NCBI RefSeq assembly: GCF_023156285.1
Contig: NZ_JAKZAJ010000001.1
Location: forward strand, 310,001 to 374,000
Source: Marinobacter koreensis
GTDB lineage: Bacteria; Pseudomonadota; Gammaproteobacteria; Pseudomonadales; Oleiphilaceae
DNA: 64,000 nucleotides
Direction of reading: 5' to 3'
The translations under genes and the position numbers were made by a program. The first letter of the stretch is position 1; every line of letters begins with the position of its first letter. The notes below the pieces were generated by a model. It was not told the origin of the DNA. It made no database searches and saw only the letters and a list, made by a program, of their open reading frames with translations. Of the stretch, positions 41,789-50,366 are shown piece by piece.

Positions 41789-42409
41789 CTATTTGCCGTT
41801 CAGAATACCGAGGACAAGGCGACCGGCAAGGCCAAGAAGGACCGCTCCGAAGATTCTCTCGAACCAGACCGCGCGGCGTTTGAGGGCGGCGAGCCATTTC
41901 GGATTGGAGAACAGCCAGGCGACAATCAGGTACCAGCTGGTGTCGATGACCAGGGCTGTGGCAGCATAGCCGAACTTGGCGAGCAGACTGGTATCGGTTC
42001 CCACCACCTGGCTGAACAGGGCCAGGAAGAACACCGCGATTTTCGGGTTGAAGAAGGCAATCAGGAACCCGTCCCTTGCCGCGCTCTTGGTGGTTGGTGC
42101 GTCAGGCAGTTCACTGTCCGCCTGTGACCGGGCAGTCAGTCCCTTCACACCCAGCCAGGCCAGATACAGGGCTCCGCCCCATTGCAGAATGCCGAACGCG
42201 GTGGGCGATGCGGTGATGATGGCGGCCAGGCCGAGAATGCTCAGGAAGGCATAGATACCCACTCCGAGCCCGTGGGACAAAGCCGTGGTGACGCCATTGC
42301 GACGTCCTCCGCTCAGGGTCTGCTTGAGGACCAGCGCCAGAGACGGGCCGGGTGACATGGCACCGAGAATGCAAATGGTCACAACGGTCAGCCAGGTAGC
42401 GAGTGTCAT
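41789..42409 (-). CDS. LysE/RhtB family amino acid exporter
   Basis: A 206-residue membrane protein with six hydrophobic segments. It starts MTLATWLTVVTICILGAMSPGPSLALVLKQTL, which matches the LysE/RhtB signature (G-x-x-x-P-G-P). 'AFFNPKIAVFFLALFSQ' is the second hallmark. Members export amino acids or homoserine lactones. The ATG at 42409 starts family sequence; the longer frame would add an unusual basic segment. Confidence 0.9.
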   Translation of the reverse strand: MTLATWLTVVTICILGAMSPGPSLALVLKQTLSGGRRNGVTTALSHGLGVGIYAFLSILGLAAIITASPTAFGILQWGGALYLAWLGVKGLTARSQADSELPDAPTTKSAARDGFLIAFFNPKIAVFFLALFSQVVGTDTSLLAKFGYAATALVIDTSWYLIVAWLFSNPKWLAALKRRAVWFERIFGAVLLGLAGRLVLGILNGK

Positions 42410-42499
42410 GTCGGGTCGGTCCTTTGTCGCGCAACGGGCTGCCAAGTTTATCAGCCCGTCGTTCCCGAAAAACCTTTAAAAGGCAACTACTTCACAGAC

Positions 42500-44173
42500 C
42501 TAGTCGTTTGCCAGTATCCAGCGGGCGGCTTTCTCCGCAATCATCAGGGTGGGGGAGTTGGTGTTACCGCTGGTGATCGTGGGCATGATGCCCGCATCTA
42601 CGACGCGCAGCCCTGCCATGCCCCGTACCCGCAGGTGTGGGTCCACCACCGCCATGGTGTCGTCGGCCCGGCCCATTCTTGTGGTGCCCACCGGGTGGAA
42701 AATGGTCGTGCCAATGTCGCCGGCGAGCTTGGTCAGCTCTTCGTCCGTCTGGTACTGGACGCCGGGTTTGTATTCTTCCGGCTGGTATTTCGAGAACGCG
42801 GGTTGTGACGCAATCCGGCGGGTGACCCGGAGGGAGTCTGCCGCCACCTTCCGGTCTTCCGGGGTACTCAGGTAATTGGGAGCAATCGCCGGCGCCTCCT
42901 TGGGATCAGCACTACGGATGCGAACGGTGCCCCGGCTGGTCGGGTTCAGGTTGCAGACGCTGGCGGTGATCGCCGGGAACGGATGCAGGGGCTGGCCGAA
43001 GGCATCCAGGCTGAGCGGCTGAACGTGGTATTCGATGTTGGCGTGCTCATACTCCTCGGAACTGCGCGTGAACAGGCACAGCTGAGACGGCGCCATGCTC
43101 ATCGGTCCTGACCGGGTGAGCAGGTACTCCAGGCCAATGCGGGCCTTGCCAATCAGGGAGTTCGCCATGGTGTTGAGGGTGGTGGCACCCTGGATCTTGT
43201 AGACCGAACGGATCTGCAGGTGATCCTGGAGGTTTTCGCCGACACCCGGCAAATCCAGCACGACCGGGATGTCATGCGCCTTCAGGAGGTCCGCCGGGCC
43301 GATTCCGGACAGTTGCAGCAGCTGAGGGGATCCGATGGCGCCTGCCGACAGGATGACTTCACGGGTTGCCCGTGCAATTTGCTCGCCATCACCGCCACGC
43401 TCGACGCGCACCCCGGTACAGCGTGGTTCCTGCCCGGAGGTGTCGGTTTCCAGGCCGAGCACATGGGTGGAGTGCCAGAGCGTGAGGTTGGAGCGCTTTT
43501 CCGACTCCCGGAGAAACGCCTTGGAGGCGTTCCAGCGCCAGCCGGAGCGCTGGTTAACCTCGAAATAGTCGACACCCTCGTTGTCGCCCCGGTTGAAATC
43601 CCGGGTTCGTGGGATGCCCGACTCGACACAGGCCTCCGCGAAATCCTCCAGTACTTTCCATTTCAGTCGCTGGTGTTCGACCCGCCATTCCCCGCCGTGG
43701 CCGTGATACTTGTCGTGATCCGGATCGGCATCGCCACCGGCGTCCAGCCGGTAGTGGTCCTCGTGGCGCATGAAATCCGGCAGGCAGTTGTCCCAGGTCC
43801 AGGCATCTTCACCCGTGATCTGGGCCCATTGATCGTAGTCCCGTGCCTGTCCACGGATGTAAAGCATGCCGTTGATGCTGGAGCAGCCGCCGAGGGTTTT
43901 GCCCCGGGGGTAAATCAGCGAGCGGCCGTTCAGCCCGGGGTCCGGTTCGGTGCGGAAGCGCCAGTCCGTTCTGGGGTTGTCGATGCAGTACAGGTAACCC
44001 ACCGGAATATGGATCCAGTGATAGTTGTCCCGGCCACCGGCTTCGATCAGCAGGACCCGGTTGTTCGGATCGGCGCTCAGCCGGTTGGCGAGCAGGCAGC
44101 CGGCGGTGCCGGCGCCCACGATGATGTAATCGAACTGTTCCACGTGTCCCTGTGCCTTTTTGTTGTCGGACAT
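42500..44173 (-). CDS. GMC family FAD-dependent alcohol dehydrogenase (choline/3-hydroxypropionate type)
   Basis: A 557-residue flavoenzyme: the FAD Rossmann motif 'YIIVGAGTAGCLLANRLS' at about 16, GMC signature 1 'YPRGKTLGGCSSINGMLYIRGQ' and signature 2 'GAIGSPQLLQLSGIG'; the His/Asn pair lies in 'TIFHPVGTTRMG' and 'SGNTNSPTLMIAEKAA' near the end. Choline dehydrogenase and 3-hydroxypropionate dehydrogenase (HpdH) share this architecture. The upstream neighbour is mmsA (21-base gap) and a divergent LysR gene controls the pair, an arrangement known for 3-hydroxypropionate catabolism, so HpdH is my preferred reading. No betB/betI/betT is nearby. Confidence 0.9.
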   Translation of the reverse strand: MSDNKKAQGHVEQFDYIIVGAGTAGCLLANRLSADPNNRVLLIEAGGRDNYHWIHIPVGYLYCIDNPRTDWRFRTEPDPGLNGRSLIYPRGKTLGGCSSINGMLYIRGQARDYDQWAQITGEDAWTWDNCLPDFMRHEDHYRLDAGGDADPDHDKYHGHGGEWRVEHQRLKWKVLEDFAEACVESGIPRTRDFNRGDNEGVDYFEVNQRSGWRWNASKAFLRESEKRSNLTLWHSTHVLGLETDTSGQEPRCTGVRVERGGDGEQIARATREVILSAGAIGSPQLLQLSGIGPADLLKAHDIPVVLDLPGVGENLQDHLQIRSVYKIQGATTLNTMANSLIGKARIGLEYLLTRSGPMSMAPSQLCLFTRSSEEYEHANIEYHVQPLSLDAFGQPLHPFPAITASVCNLNPTSRGTVRIRSADPKEAPAIAPNYLSTPEDRKVAADSLRVTRRIASQPAFSKYQPEEYKPGVQYQTDEELTKLAGDIGTTIFHPVGTTRMGRADDTMAVVDPHLRVRGMAGLRVVDAGIMPTITSGNTNSPTLMIAEKAARWILAND

Positions 44174-44194
44174 GGCGTTCTCCCGCTGTGAGGG

Positions 44195-45706
44195 TTATTT
44201 GGCGGTGGGCATCACAAACTCTGCGCCGGCATCGATGGAGTCGGACCAACGCTGCATGATCGATTTCTGACGCGTGTAGAACTTCACGCCTTCCTCACCG
44301 TAGGCATGGGTGTCCCCGAACAGGGAACGCTTCCAGCCACCAAATCCGTGCCAGGCCATCGGGACCGGAATGGGCACGTTGATGCCGACCATGCCCACCT
44401 GGATACGGCGTCCGAACTCGCGGGCGACGTTGCCGCTTTCCGTGAAGCAGCTGACACCATTGCCGAACTCGTGGTCATTGATCAGCTTAATGGCCGTGCC
44501 GATGTCCGGCACCCGTACACAAACAAGAACCGGTCCGAAGATTTCTTCTTTATAGATGGTCATTTCCGGTGTCACGTTGTCGAACAGCGTGCCGCCCATC
44601 CAGAAACCGTTCTCGCAGCCTTCACCGGTGGTGGAGGCGTCGAAGTCACGGCCATCGACGACGAGATCGGCGCCTTCGCTGACCCCTTTTTCAATGTAGC
44701 CGGTGATCCGGTCGTGTGCTGCTGCGGTAACGATCGGCCCCATTTCCGCATCCAGTTCTTCGCCATTCTTGACCTTCAGGGCCTTCGCCCGCTCGGCCAG
44801 TTTCGGCACAATCTCGTCAGCAACGTCACCCACCAAAACGGCGACACTGATCGCCATACACCGCTCGCCGGCACTGCCGTAGGCGGCGCCGATCAGTGCG
44901 TCTACCGCTTTGTCCAGATCGGCATCGGGCATCACCACCATGTGGTTCTTGGCGCCGCCGAGGGCCTGGATGCGCTTGCCGTGTTTGGCACCTTTCTCAT
45001 AAAGCAGGTTGGCAATCGGCGTGGAGCCAACAAAGCTCAGAGCCTGAACGGTAGGGTGCTCGATCAGTGCTTCGACGGCGTCCTTGTCGCCCTGGACCAC
45101 ATTGAACACGCCATCGGGCAAACCGGCCTGCTTCAGCAGGTCCGCAATCATCAAGGAAGCGCTCGGGTCCAGTGGGCTGGGCTTCAGGATGAAGGTGTTA
45201 CCGGCGGCAATGGCAACCGGGAACATCCACATGGGTACCATGGCCGGGAAGTTGAATGGTGTAACACCAGCAACGACGCCCAGAGGCTGGCGAGTGGTCC
45301 AGTTGTCGATGCCGGTGCTGACCTGCTCGGTGTAGTCTCCCTTGAGCAGTTGGGGGATCCCGCACGCAAACTCCACGATGTCGATACCCCGGGCCACTTC
45401 GCCCTGGGCGTCGGTAAATACCTTGCCATGCTCGGCGGTGATGGCACGGGCAAGGTCATCCTTGTGCTTGTTGAGCAGTTCGAGGAATTTGAACATGACC
45501 CGTGCGCGCCGGATGGGAGGGGTGTCCGCCCATGCGGGAAACGCCGCTTCGGCAGAAGCGACAGCGGCGTCAACGTCGGCGTGATTCGCGAGTGCGACCT
45601 GGCCACTGACCTTGCCTGTGGCCGGGTTGTAGACGTCCTGGCTCCGGTTGGAAACGCCGGATGATATTTCGCCATTAATATAATGCTGGATCGTCGCGTT
45701 GGTCAT
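44195..45706 (-). CDS. mmsA: CoA-acylating methylmalonate-semialdehyde dehydrogenase
   Basis: A 503-residue aldehyde dehydrogenase that makes propionyl-CoA from methylmalonate semialdehyde, or acetyl-CoA from malonate semialdehyde, with NAD and CoA. It begins [13 protein letters not shown]. Family-specific features are '[21 protein letters not shown]', '[15 protein letters not shown]' and the catalytic Cys in '[11 protein letters not shown]'. It precedes the GMC dehydrogenase in the same operon and is divergent from a LysR gene. Together they could take 3-hydroxypropionate or 3-hydroxyisobutyrate to an acyl-CoA. An upstream in-frame extension is noncoding. Confidence 0.92.
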   Translation of the reverse strand: MTNATIQHYINGEISSGVSNRSQDVYNPATGKVSGQVALANHADVDAAVASAEAAFPAWADTPPIRRARVMFKFLELLNKHKDDLARAITAEHGKVFTDAQGEVARGIDIVEFACGIPQLLKGDYTEQVSTGIDNWTTRQPLGVVAGVTPFNFPAMVPMWMFPVAIAAGNTFILKPSPLDPSASLMIADLLKQAGLPDGVFNVVQGDKDAVEALIEHPTVQALSFVGSTPIANLLYEKGAKHGKRIQALGGAKNHMVVMPDADLDKAVDALIGAAYGSAGERCMAISVAVLVGDVADEIVPKLAERAKALKVKNGEELDAEMGPIVTAAAHDRITGYIEKGVSEGADLVVDGRDFDASTTGEGCENGFWMGGTLFDNVTPEMTIYKEEIFGPVLVCVRVPDIGTAIKLINDHEFGNGVSCFTESGNVAREFGRRIQVGMVGINVPIPVPMAWHGFGGWKRSLFGDTHAYGEEGVKFYTRQKSIMQRWSDSIDAGAEFVMPTAK

Positions 45707-45832
45707 GCTTGCCTCTGTTTTTCTGCGTGGGAATCGTTCCAGGAGTGGGTTATGTCCGCTTCCGGGCCGTCTCCATTCGTCGATGGTGAAACTTTGATCA
45801 TTCAGGCTAGGCGGGATTGAGGCGTGAATCAA

Positions 45833-45871
45833 TTGAGATTTTCAAAAGCTGGATATAAGATTTTTTTATAT
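45833..45871. promoter_or_regulatory. Candidate LysR operators upstream of mmsA
   Basis: Two dyads lie just before the LysR gene: TTGA-GATTT-TCAA at 45833-45845 and ATATAA-GATTTTT-TTATAT at 45853-45871. Both fit the loose T-N11-A dyad style of LysR sites, in a 190-base AT-rich gap between divergent genes. The second lies 25 bases before the LysR start, suggesting autoregulation. Confidence 0.4.
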
Positions 45872-45896
45872 TGGTCCGAATCCAGGAGTCCCGATT

Positions 45897-46808
45897 GTGC
45901 ATCCGCTTCAGAGCCTGCGAGCCTTTGTCACCGTCGCCCGGGAAGGCAGTGTGTCCCGGGCGGCTGAACGTCTCCATCTGACCCAGCCGGCGGTCAGCCT
46001 GAAACTCAAGCAGCTACAGGATGAGCTGGATCTTCAGCTGTTCCAGCGCAAGCCCCAGGGGCTGGTGCTGACTCCGGATGGTCAGGCACTGTTGCCCTCA
46101 GCGGAGAAGGCGCTGGCCGCCATGGCCGCGTTTGACCAGAATGCCCGGGCACTGCACAGCACCGTTCGGGGGCGGCTGCGGATCGGTACCATTGTGGACC
46201 CGGAGTTCATCCGCCTCGGGGCGTTCCTGCACCGGTTGGTTGAGCGGGCGCCCCAACTGGAAACGGAGTTGCGGCAGGGCATGAGTGGCAGCGTATTGGA
46301 GCAGGTCCGTGATGGGCGGTTGGACGTGGGCTATTTCCTCGCGCCTCCGGGCATTGGCCCTGGCCCTCAGATACCGGAAGTGGTGCATCGGGAGCTGGCT
46401 TCGTTTCACTATTACGTCGTGGCGCCTCCGGGTTGGGGGAGTCGGATTCTGTCCTCGGACTGGCCGTCGCTGGCGGCCATGCCCTGGATAACGACACCGG
46501 AGAACTCGGTCCATCATCGCCTGTTGAAGGGAACGCTGGACCCGCTGGGCCTCTCACCCAACGGCGTTGCCCAGGTGGATCAGGAGGCCTGCATGCTGGA
46601 TCTGGTGCGCGCCGGGGTGGGGCTGAGCCTGGCTCGGGACGCTCTGGCCATGGCAGAGCGGCAGGAGCGCGGATTGGTGGTGGTCGAAGGCGTTCAGTTG
46701 CCCTGTGCCCTGAGCTTTATATGGCACCGCGACCGGCAGGACGAGCCGGTGATCGCGGAAGCCATTGAGGTGTTGTCCAGTGTCTGGAGCCTGGCTTCCG
46801 TCGCCTGA
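45897..46808 (+). CDS. LysR family regulator of the mmsA operon
   Basis: A 303-residue regulator with GTG start after AGGAG. The helix-turn-helix is in 'FVTVAREGSVSRAAERLHLT' and 'PAVSLKLKQLQDEL'; the effector domain follows. Being divergent from mmsA and the GMC dehydrogenase, it is the likely activator, perhaps responding to 3-hydroxypropionate as known for HpdR/MmsR-type LysR proteins. The ligand is inferred from context only. Confidence 0.88.
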   Translation: MHPLQSLRAFVTVAREGSVSRAAERLHLTQPAVSLKLKQLQDELDLQLFQRKPQGLVLTPDGQALLPSAEKALAAMAAFDQNARALHSTVRGRLRIGTIVDPEFIRLGAFLHRLVERAPQLETELRQGMSGSVLEQVRDGRLDVGYFLAPPGIGPGPQIPEVVHRELASFHYYVVAPPGWGSRILSSDWPSLAAMPWITTPENSVHHRLLKGTLDPLGLSPNGVAQVDQEACMLDLVRAGVGLSLARDALAMAERQERGLVVVEGVQLPCALSFIWHRDRQDEPVIAEAIEVLSSVWSLASVA

Positions 46809-46816
46809 GTTTCTGC

Positions 46817-47602
46817 TCAGCCAAGGGTGGCGTCCAGGAACATCATCACTGCGAATCCACCCATCAGGGAAAACGTCGACATGGTTTTCCATTCCCGGTG
46901 GTGTGTTTCGGGAATGATTTCGTTGCTGATGATGAACAGCATGGCGCCTGCCGCAAAACCGAGGGTCCAGGGCATGACCGGTTCGGCCAGCCACACCAGA
47001 GTGGCGCCGAACACCCCACCGATGGGCTCCGCCAGCCCCGACAGCAGCGCGATGGTGAAGGCCCGGATCCGGGAGTAATCAATCGCCAGCAGGGAAAATG
47101 CAACGGCCAGACCCTCGGGAATGTTTTGCAGGCCAATGCCCGTGGCGAGCATATAGCCGTTGTGAACGTCACCTCCGGCAAAGCCGACGCCCACGGCCAT
47201 GCCTTCCGGGAAATTGTGCAGGGTGATGGCAATGACAAACAGCCAGATACGGCGGATGTGGGACGCATCCGGCCCTTCCGGACCAAGCTCAAAGTGCTCG
47301 TGCGGCAGTCGCTGGTGGATGTAATAGAGCGCGCCGGCACCGGAAAGAAGGCCGATAATAACGATGATGGCCGCGATCCAGGTGTGGCCGGTGAGCATCT
47401 CCCCGTAGTCCAGGCCAGGTTGTATCAGTGAGAAAAACGAGGCGGCCAGCATGACGCCGGCGGCCGCCGCCAGCATGCCGTCCTGCAGTTTGTGGGTCAG
47501 CGTCCGTATCACGAACACGGCAAGTGCGCCGATGCCTGTGGCGAGGCCGGCAAACAGACTGGCAAGGGATCCCAGCCAGACAATACTGAAGTCAGCGGAC
47601 AT
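46817..47602 (-). CDS. ZIP family divalent metal transporter
   Basis: A 261-residue membrane protein with eight helices. The metal-site motifs are in TM4 and TM5: 'HNFPEGMAVGVGFAGGDVHNG' and 'LQNIPEGLAVAFSLLA', the H-N-x-P-E-G / x-N-I-P-E-G pair of the ZIP family. The loop between helices 3 and 4 carries 'HEHFELGPEGPDASHIRRI'. It imports zinc or another divalent metal. It is convergent with the LysR gene. Confidence 0.92.
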   Translation of the reverse strand: MSADFSIVWLGSLASLFAGLATGIGALAVFVIRTLTHKLQDGMLAAAAGVMLAASFFSLIQPGLDYGEMLTGHTWIAAIIVIIGLLSGAGALYYIHQRLPHEHFELGPEGPDASHIRRIWLFVIAITLHNFPEGMAVGVGFAGGDVHNGYMLATGIGLQNIPEGLAVAFSLLAIDYSRIRAFTIALLSGLAEPIGGVFGATLVWLAEPVMPWTLGFAAGAMLFIISNEIIPETHHREWKTMSTFSLMGGFAVMMFLDATLG

Positions 47603-47728
47603 TCCGGCTCCTGTTGGTGGCTGTTCTGAGCATAGCAGTTCAGTGGCGTTCCCGATTGGTCGTATGGTGCTCTGGCATTGATCTGCGCGATAACGTTGAC
47701 ATCAAAATCGTACAGAATGGAGGCGGCC

Positions 47729-48628
47729 ATGGGTGTTTGGGGGCAATTCGAATACCGACAGATCGAAAGCGGCGATGTCCGTATCAATGTGGCTCATGCC
47801 GGAACGGGACGGCCGCTGCTCCTGCTGCATGGTTACCCGGAAAATCACCGGATGTGGCATCGGGTTGCCCCCGCGCTCGCCGGGGACTTCCATGTGATCT
47901 GTCCGGACCTGCGGGGATACGGTGACAGCAGCAAACCGGATTCCGATCCGGCGCATATCACCTACAGCAAGCGGCGGATGGCCGCGGACATGGTGGCGGT
48001 CATGCGCACGTTTGGCTATGAGCGTTTTGGCGTGGCCGGTCACGATCGCGGGGCCCGCGTGACTCATCGCCTTTGCCTGGACTTCCCGGATCTCGTCGAG
48101 CGGGCCAGTGTGATGGATATTGCGCCCACCCTGCACATGTTCGAGCACACGGATCAGGCTTTCGCGACCGGATATTACCACTGGTTTTTCCTGATTCAGC
48201 CGGATGGATTGCCGGAGCACATGATCGGCCAGGATCCGGACTATTACCTGCGTGAAAAGCTCCGGCGCTGGTCCGCACCAGGGGCCGAGTTCGATCCCGA
48301 GACAGTGGCCGATTACGTCCGCTGTTTCTCGCACTTCGAAACCATTCACGCCAGCTGCGAGGATTACCGGGCCGCCGCTACGATTGATCTCGTACACGAC
48401 CGGGAAGATCGAAAGGCCGGGCGGCTGATCCGTTGTCCACTGCAGGTACTCTGGGGCAGCAAGGGGTTCGTGAACAGAACCTATGATGTGCTGTCGGTAT
48501 GGCGGGGGTACGCCCGCTCGGTTCAAGGCCGGGCTCTCGATTGCGGTCATTTCCTTCCGGAAGAGGCGCCGGACGAGGTTGTCGCAGAGATGCAGCGGTT
48601 TTTCGGAGAAGGCGCCCCGGCTGAGTGA
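47729..48628 (+). CDS. Fluoroacetate/haloacetate dehalogenase-like hydrolase
   Basis: A 299-residue alpha/beta hydrolase. The nucleophile motif is G-H-D106-R107-G-A-R110, matching fluoroacetate dehalogenases (Asp nucleophile and Arg pair for the carboxylate). The cap has Y-Y-H151-W152 and Y213 in 'EDYRAA', the trio that holds the leaving fluoride in that family. The catalytic His is H274 in 'CGHFLPEEAP'. This pattern differs from soluble epoxide hydrolases, which lack the R-x-x-R. Substrates may be haloacetates or other 2-haloacids. A GGAGG lies just before the ATG. Confidence 0.78.
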   Translation: MGVWGQFEYRQIESGDVRINVAHAGTGRPLLLLHGYPENHRMWHRVAPALAGDFHVICPDLRGYGDSSKPDSDPAHITYSKRRMAADMVAVMRTFGYERFGVAGHDRGARVTHRLCLDFPDLVERASVMDIAPTLHMFEHTDQAFATGYYHWFFLIQPDGLPEHMIGQDPDYYLREKLRRWSAPGAEFDPETVADYVRCFSHFETIHASCEDYRAAATIDLVHDREDRKAGRLIRCPLQVLWGSKGFVNRTYDVLSVWRGYARSVQGRALDCGHFLPEEAPDEVVAEMQRFFGEGAPAE

Positions 48629-48662
48629 CGGTCTGAGGTTCCCAGTGAGCTCCGGGGGCTCG

Positions 48663-48941
48663 CTACGCTTTCCGGTCCGAGTGCCCCAGCGATTTCTCGG
48701 GATCGATCTGGTCCCGGACTCGCTGCTTGAGTTGCGTGATTTCAGGAAAGCCTCCGTCCTCCTTGCGGGACCAGACGCGTTGATCGTTCACCCAGACTTC
48801 GAAAATGCCCCCGCTGCCCGGGTGAAGGCTCAGCTCCGAGATGTCACCTTCGAACGTGGTCAGCAGTTCCTGGGCCATCCAGGCTGAGCGCAGAAGCCAC
48901 CGGCATCCGGTGCAGTAATGAATCGCCACTTTGTTGGTCAT
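48663..48941 (-). CDS. SelW/SelT-like Rdx family protein, Cys form
   Basis: A 92-residue thioredoxin-like protein with C10-T-G-C13 near the N-terminus, the position at which selenoprotein W has C-x-x-Sec. The rest ('WMAQELLTTFEGDISELSLHPGSGGIFEVWVN') fits the Rdx family. No in-frame UGA is present, so selenium is not used. It probably acts in thiol redox control. It overlaps the start side of the neighbouring hydrolase by 4 bases. Confidence 0.85.
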   Translation of the reverse strand: MTNKVAIHYCTGCRWLLRSAWMAQELLTTFEGDISELSLHPGSGGIFEVWVNDQRVWSRKEDGGFPEITQLKQRVRDQIDPEKSLGHSDRKA

Positions 48942-49870
48942 GTTGCGGTGTTCCGTCGTTCTTTGTCATTGATCAGGTAGTCCGCCAGTCGCTCGAACAA
49001 CTGGTCCTGAAATTCACCGGACAGGGGATACAGGTGGCCGGCATCCGGCATCAGGGTCAGGTCGCCCGAGGGCAGATTCTCCGCGAGGTGGCGGGCATAA
49101 TCCACCGGCACAAAGGGATCGTTCTCGCCCTGATAGATCAGAATGGGGACCTGTACGCTGGCCAGGCGAAAGCCCCAGTCCTCCAGTTCGGTCAGCAGGT
49201 CTGTAGCGATCGCCGTGCCTCCGCTCTCCAGGCAGACCAGCTGGTCTTTCCGAAAGGTTTCCCCCTTCAGGAAATGGTGCAGCAGGCGGCGATCTTCCTC
49301 GCTGACGAGGCTTTCGGCCTCGCGCATGTAGAGGCCCGGATGGTGCCGTGACAGACGCACGACGATTCTCACTGCCAGCCGGACCAGCGCGGGGCTCAGG
49401 CGAGCCAGCTTTGGACCGGGCCAGCGTGTACCCTCGAGAAAGCTGTGGCGGCCCGGGAATTCGCTGAAATTGGTGTAACCGGACAGGCAAACCCCCAGAT
49501 CCATGCGGTCGGCCAGTGCATAAGCGCAGGCGATGGTACGGGAGCCTCCGCTGGACCATCCGACGTGGATGAAACGGTCAATGCCCAGTGCATCGACTAA
49601 TTGCCGGATATCATCCGGGTAGTCCAGCAGGTTTCGATGTTTCTGGTAATCCGAGCCGCCGATGCCGGGGCGATCCGGTGTGATGATCCGGAAGCCGTGG
49701 CGCCGGCCGCGCTCGTGGAAAAACTGGCCTTCCAGCCGGGAGCCCGGCATGCCGTGACCGAAAACGATGGGGTAACCGGTGGGTTCTCCGAGATCCGAAA
49801 ACGCCAGTACGCGGCTGTCGTCCAGGCGCAGCGTTCGGTCATGTCCTGACAGTAGTGGTTGGCGGGTCAC
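48938..49870 (-). CDS. Alpha/beta hydrolase
   Basis: A 310-residue hydrolase if GTG 49870 is used, which avoids overlap with the upstream lipoprotein gene; a longer form to 49924 is possible. The oxyanion strand is 'VFGHGMPGSRLEGQFF', the nucleophile elbow 'GWSSGGSRTIAC' (Ser), the acid lies in 'YQGENDPFVPVDYARHL' and the His in 'PDAGHLYPLSG'. All triad residues are present. It resembles general lipase/esterase-type alpha/beta hydrolases; the substrate is unknown. It runs with the SelW-like gene downstream. Confidence 0.82.
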   Translation of the reverse strand: MTRQPLLSGHDRTLRLDDSRVLAFSDLGEPTGYPIVFGHGMPGSRLEGQFFHERGRRHGFRIITPDRPGIGGSDYQKHRNLLDYPDDIRQLVDALGIDRFIHVGWSSGGSRTIACAYALADRMDLGVCLSGYTNFSEFPGRHSFLEGTRWPGPKLARLSPALVRLAVRIVVRLSRHHPGLYMREAESLVSEEDRRLLHHFLKGETFRKDQLVCLESGGTAIATDLLTELEDWGFRLASVQVPILIYQGENDPFVPVDYARHLAENLPSGDLTLMPDAGHLYPLSGEFQDQLFERLADYLINDKERRNTAT

Positions 49871-49874
49871 GGAA

Positions 49875-50330
49875 TCAGTTCGTCTTATAGGTCGGATAGA
49901 CGGATGGTGCCAGTGTTGGCTCACACCCTACCACACCCCGCGCCTGTGTTTGTGCATGAAGGTACCAGCGCCTTCCGCCCTTTTTGAAAGTGTCGGGCGT
50001 TATCCGGAAAGAGGCGGTTTCGGTGGTTGCCGGGATCGGGGAGCCGTCCGCGTGGCGGTAGACGCAGCTGGTTTCTAGATGAATGTCGGTGGCGACCGGA
50101 AGGGCGATGAAACCCTCGTCGTTGACGATTGGCGCCTTGCCATCCACCGAGACAACTTTCAGACAGGGGCCAAACTGAACTTTTTCGAGGTCCTGGATGT
50201 ATTCGCTGAGGCAATGCCGGGCACTCAGGAGGACCGTATCTTCCGGGATGTCCCTGTTCCCGCCCGGGACCAGGGACTGACAGCCCGCTAACGCCAGTAT
50301 GGCCGGGAGGAAAGGCAGTAAGCGTGGCAT
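49875..50330 (-). CDS. Predicted lipoprotein of unknown function
   Basis: A 151-residue protein with a lipoprotein signal (MPRLLPFLPAILALAGC, lipobox LAGC, Cys17). The mature part has several cysteines ('ARHCLSEYIQDLEKVQFGPC', 'ETSCVYRHADG', 'GVVGCEPTLAPSVYPT') and seems beta-rich. I do not recognise the family. It lies between tsdA and the hydrolase gene on the same strand, 36 bases after tsdA, so it may be co-transcribed with tsdBA. Confidence 0.65.
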   Translation of the reverse strand: MPRLLPFLPAILALAGCQSLVPGGNRDIPEDTVLLSARHCLSEYIQDLEKVQFGPCLKVVSVDGKAPIVNDEGFIALPVATDIHLETSCVYRHADGSPIPATTETASFRITPDTFKKGGRRWYLHAQTQARGVVGCEPTLAPSVYPTYKTN

Positions 50331-50366
50331 GGTGTCTCCTTGCCTGTGCCTTACCTCCCGCGGACG

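Noticed and set aside
44306..45664. A 452-residue open frame antisense to mmsA
   Set aside because: The mmsA frame on the other strand has a complete, conserved protein; this frame has low-complexity composition only.
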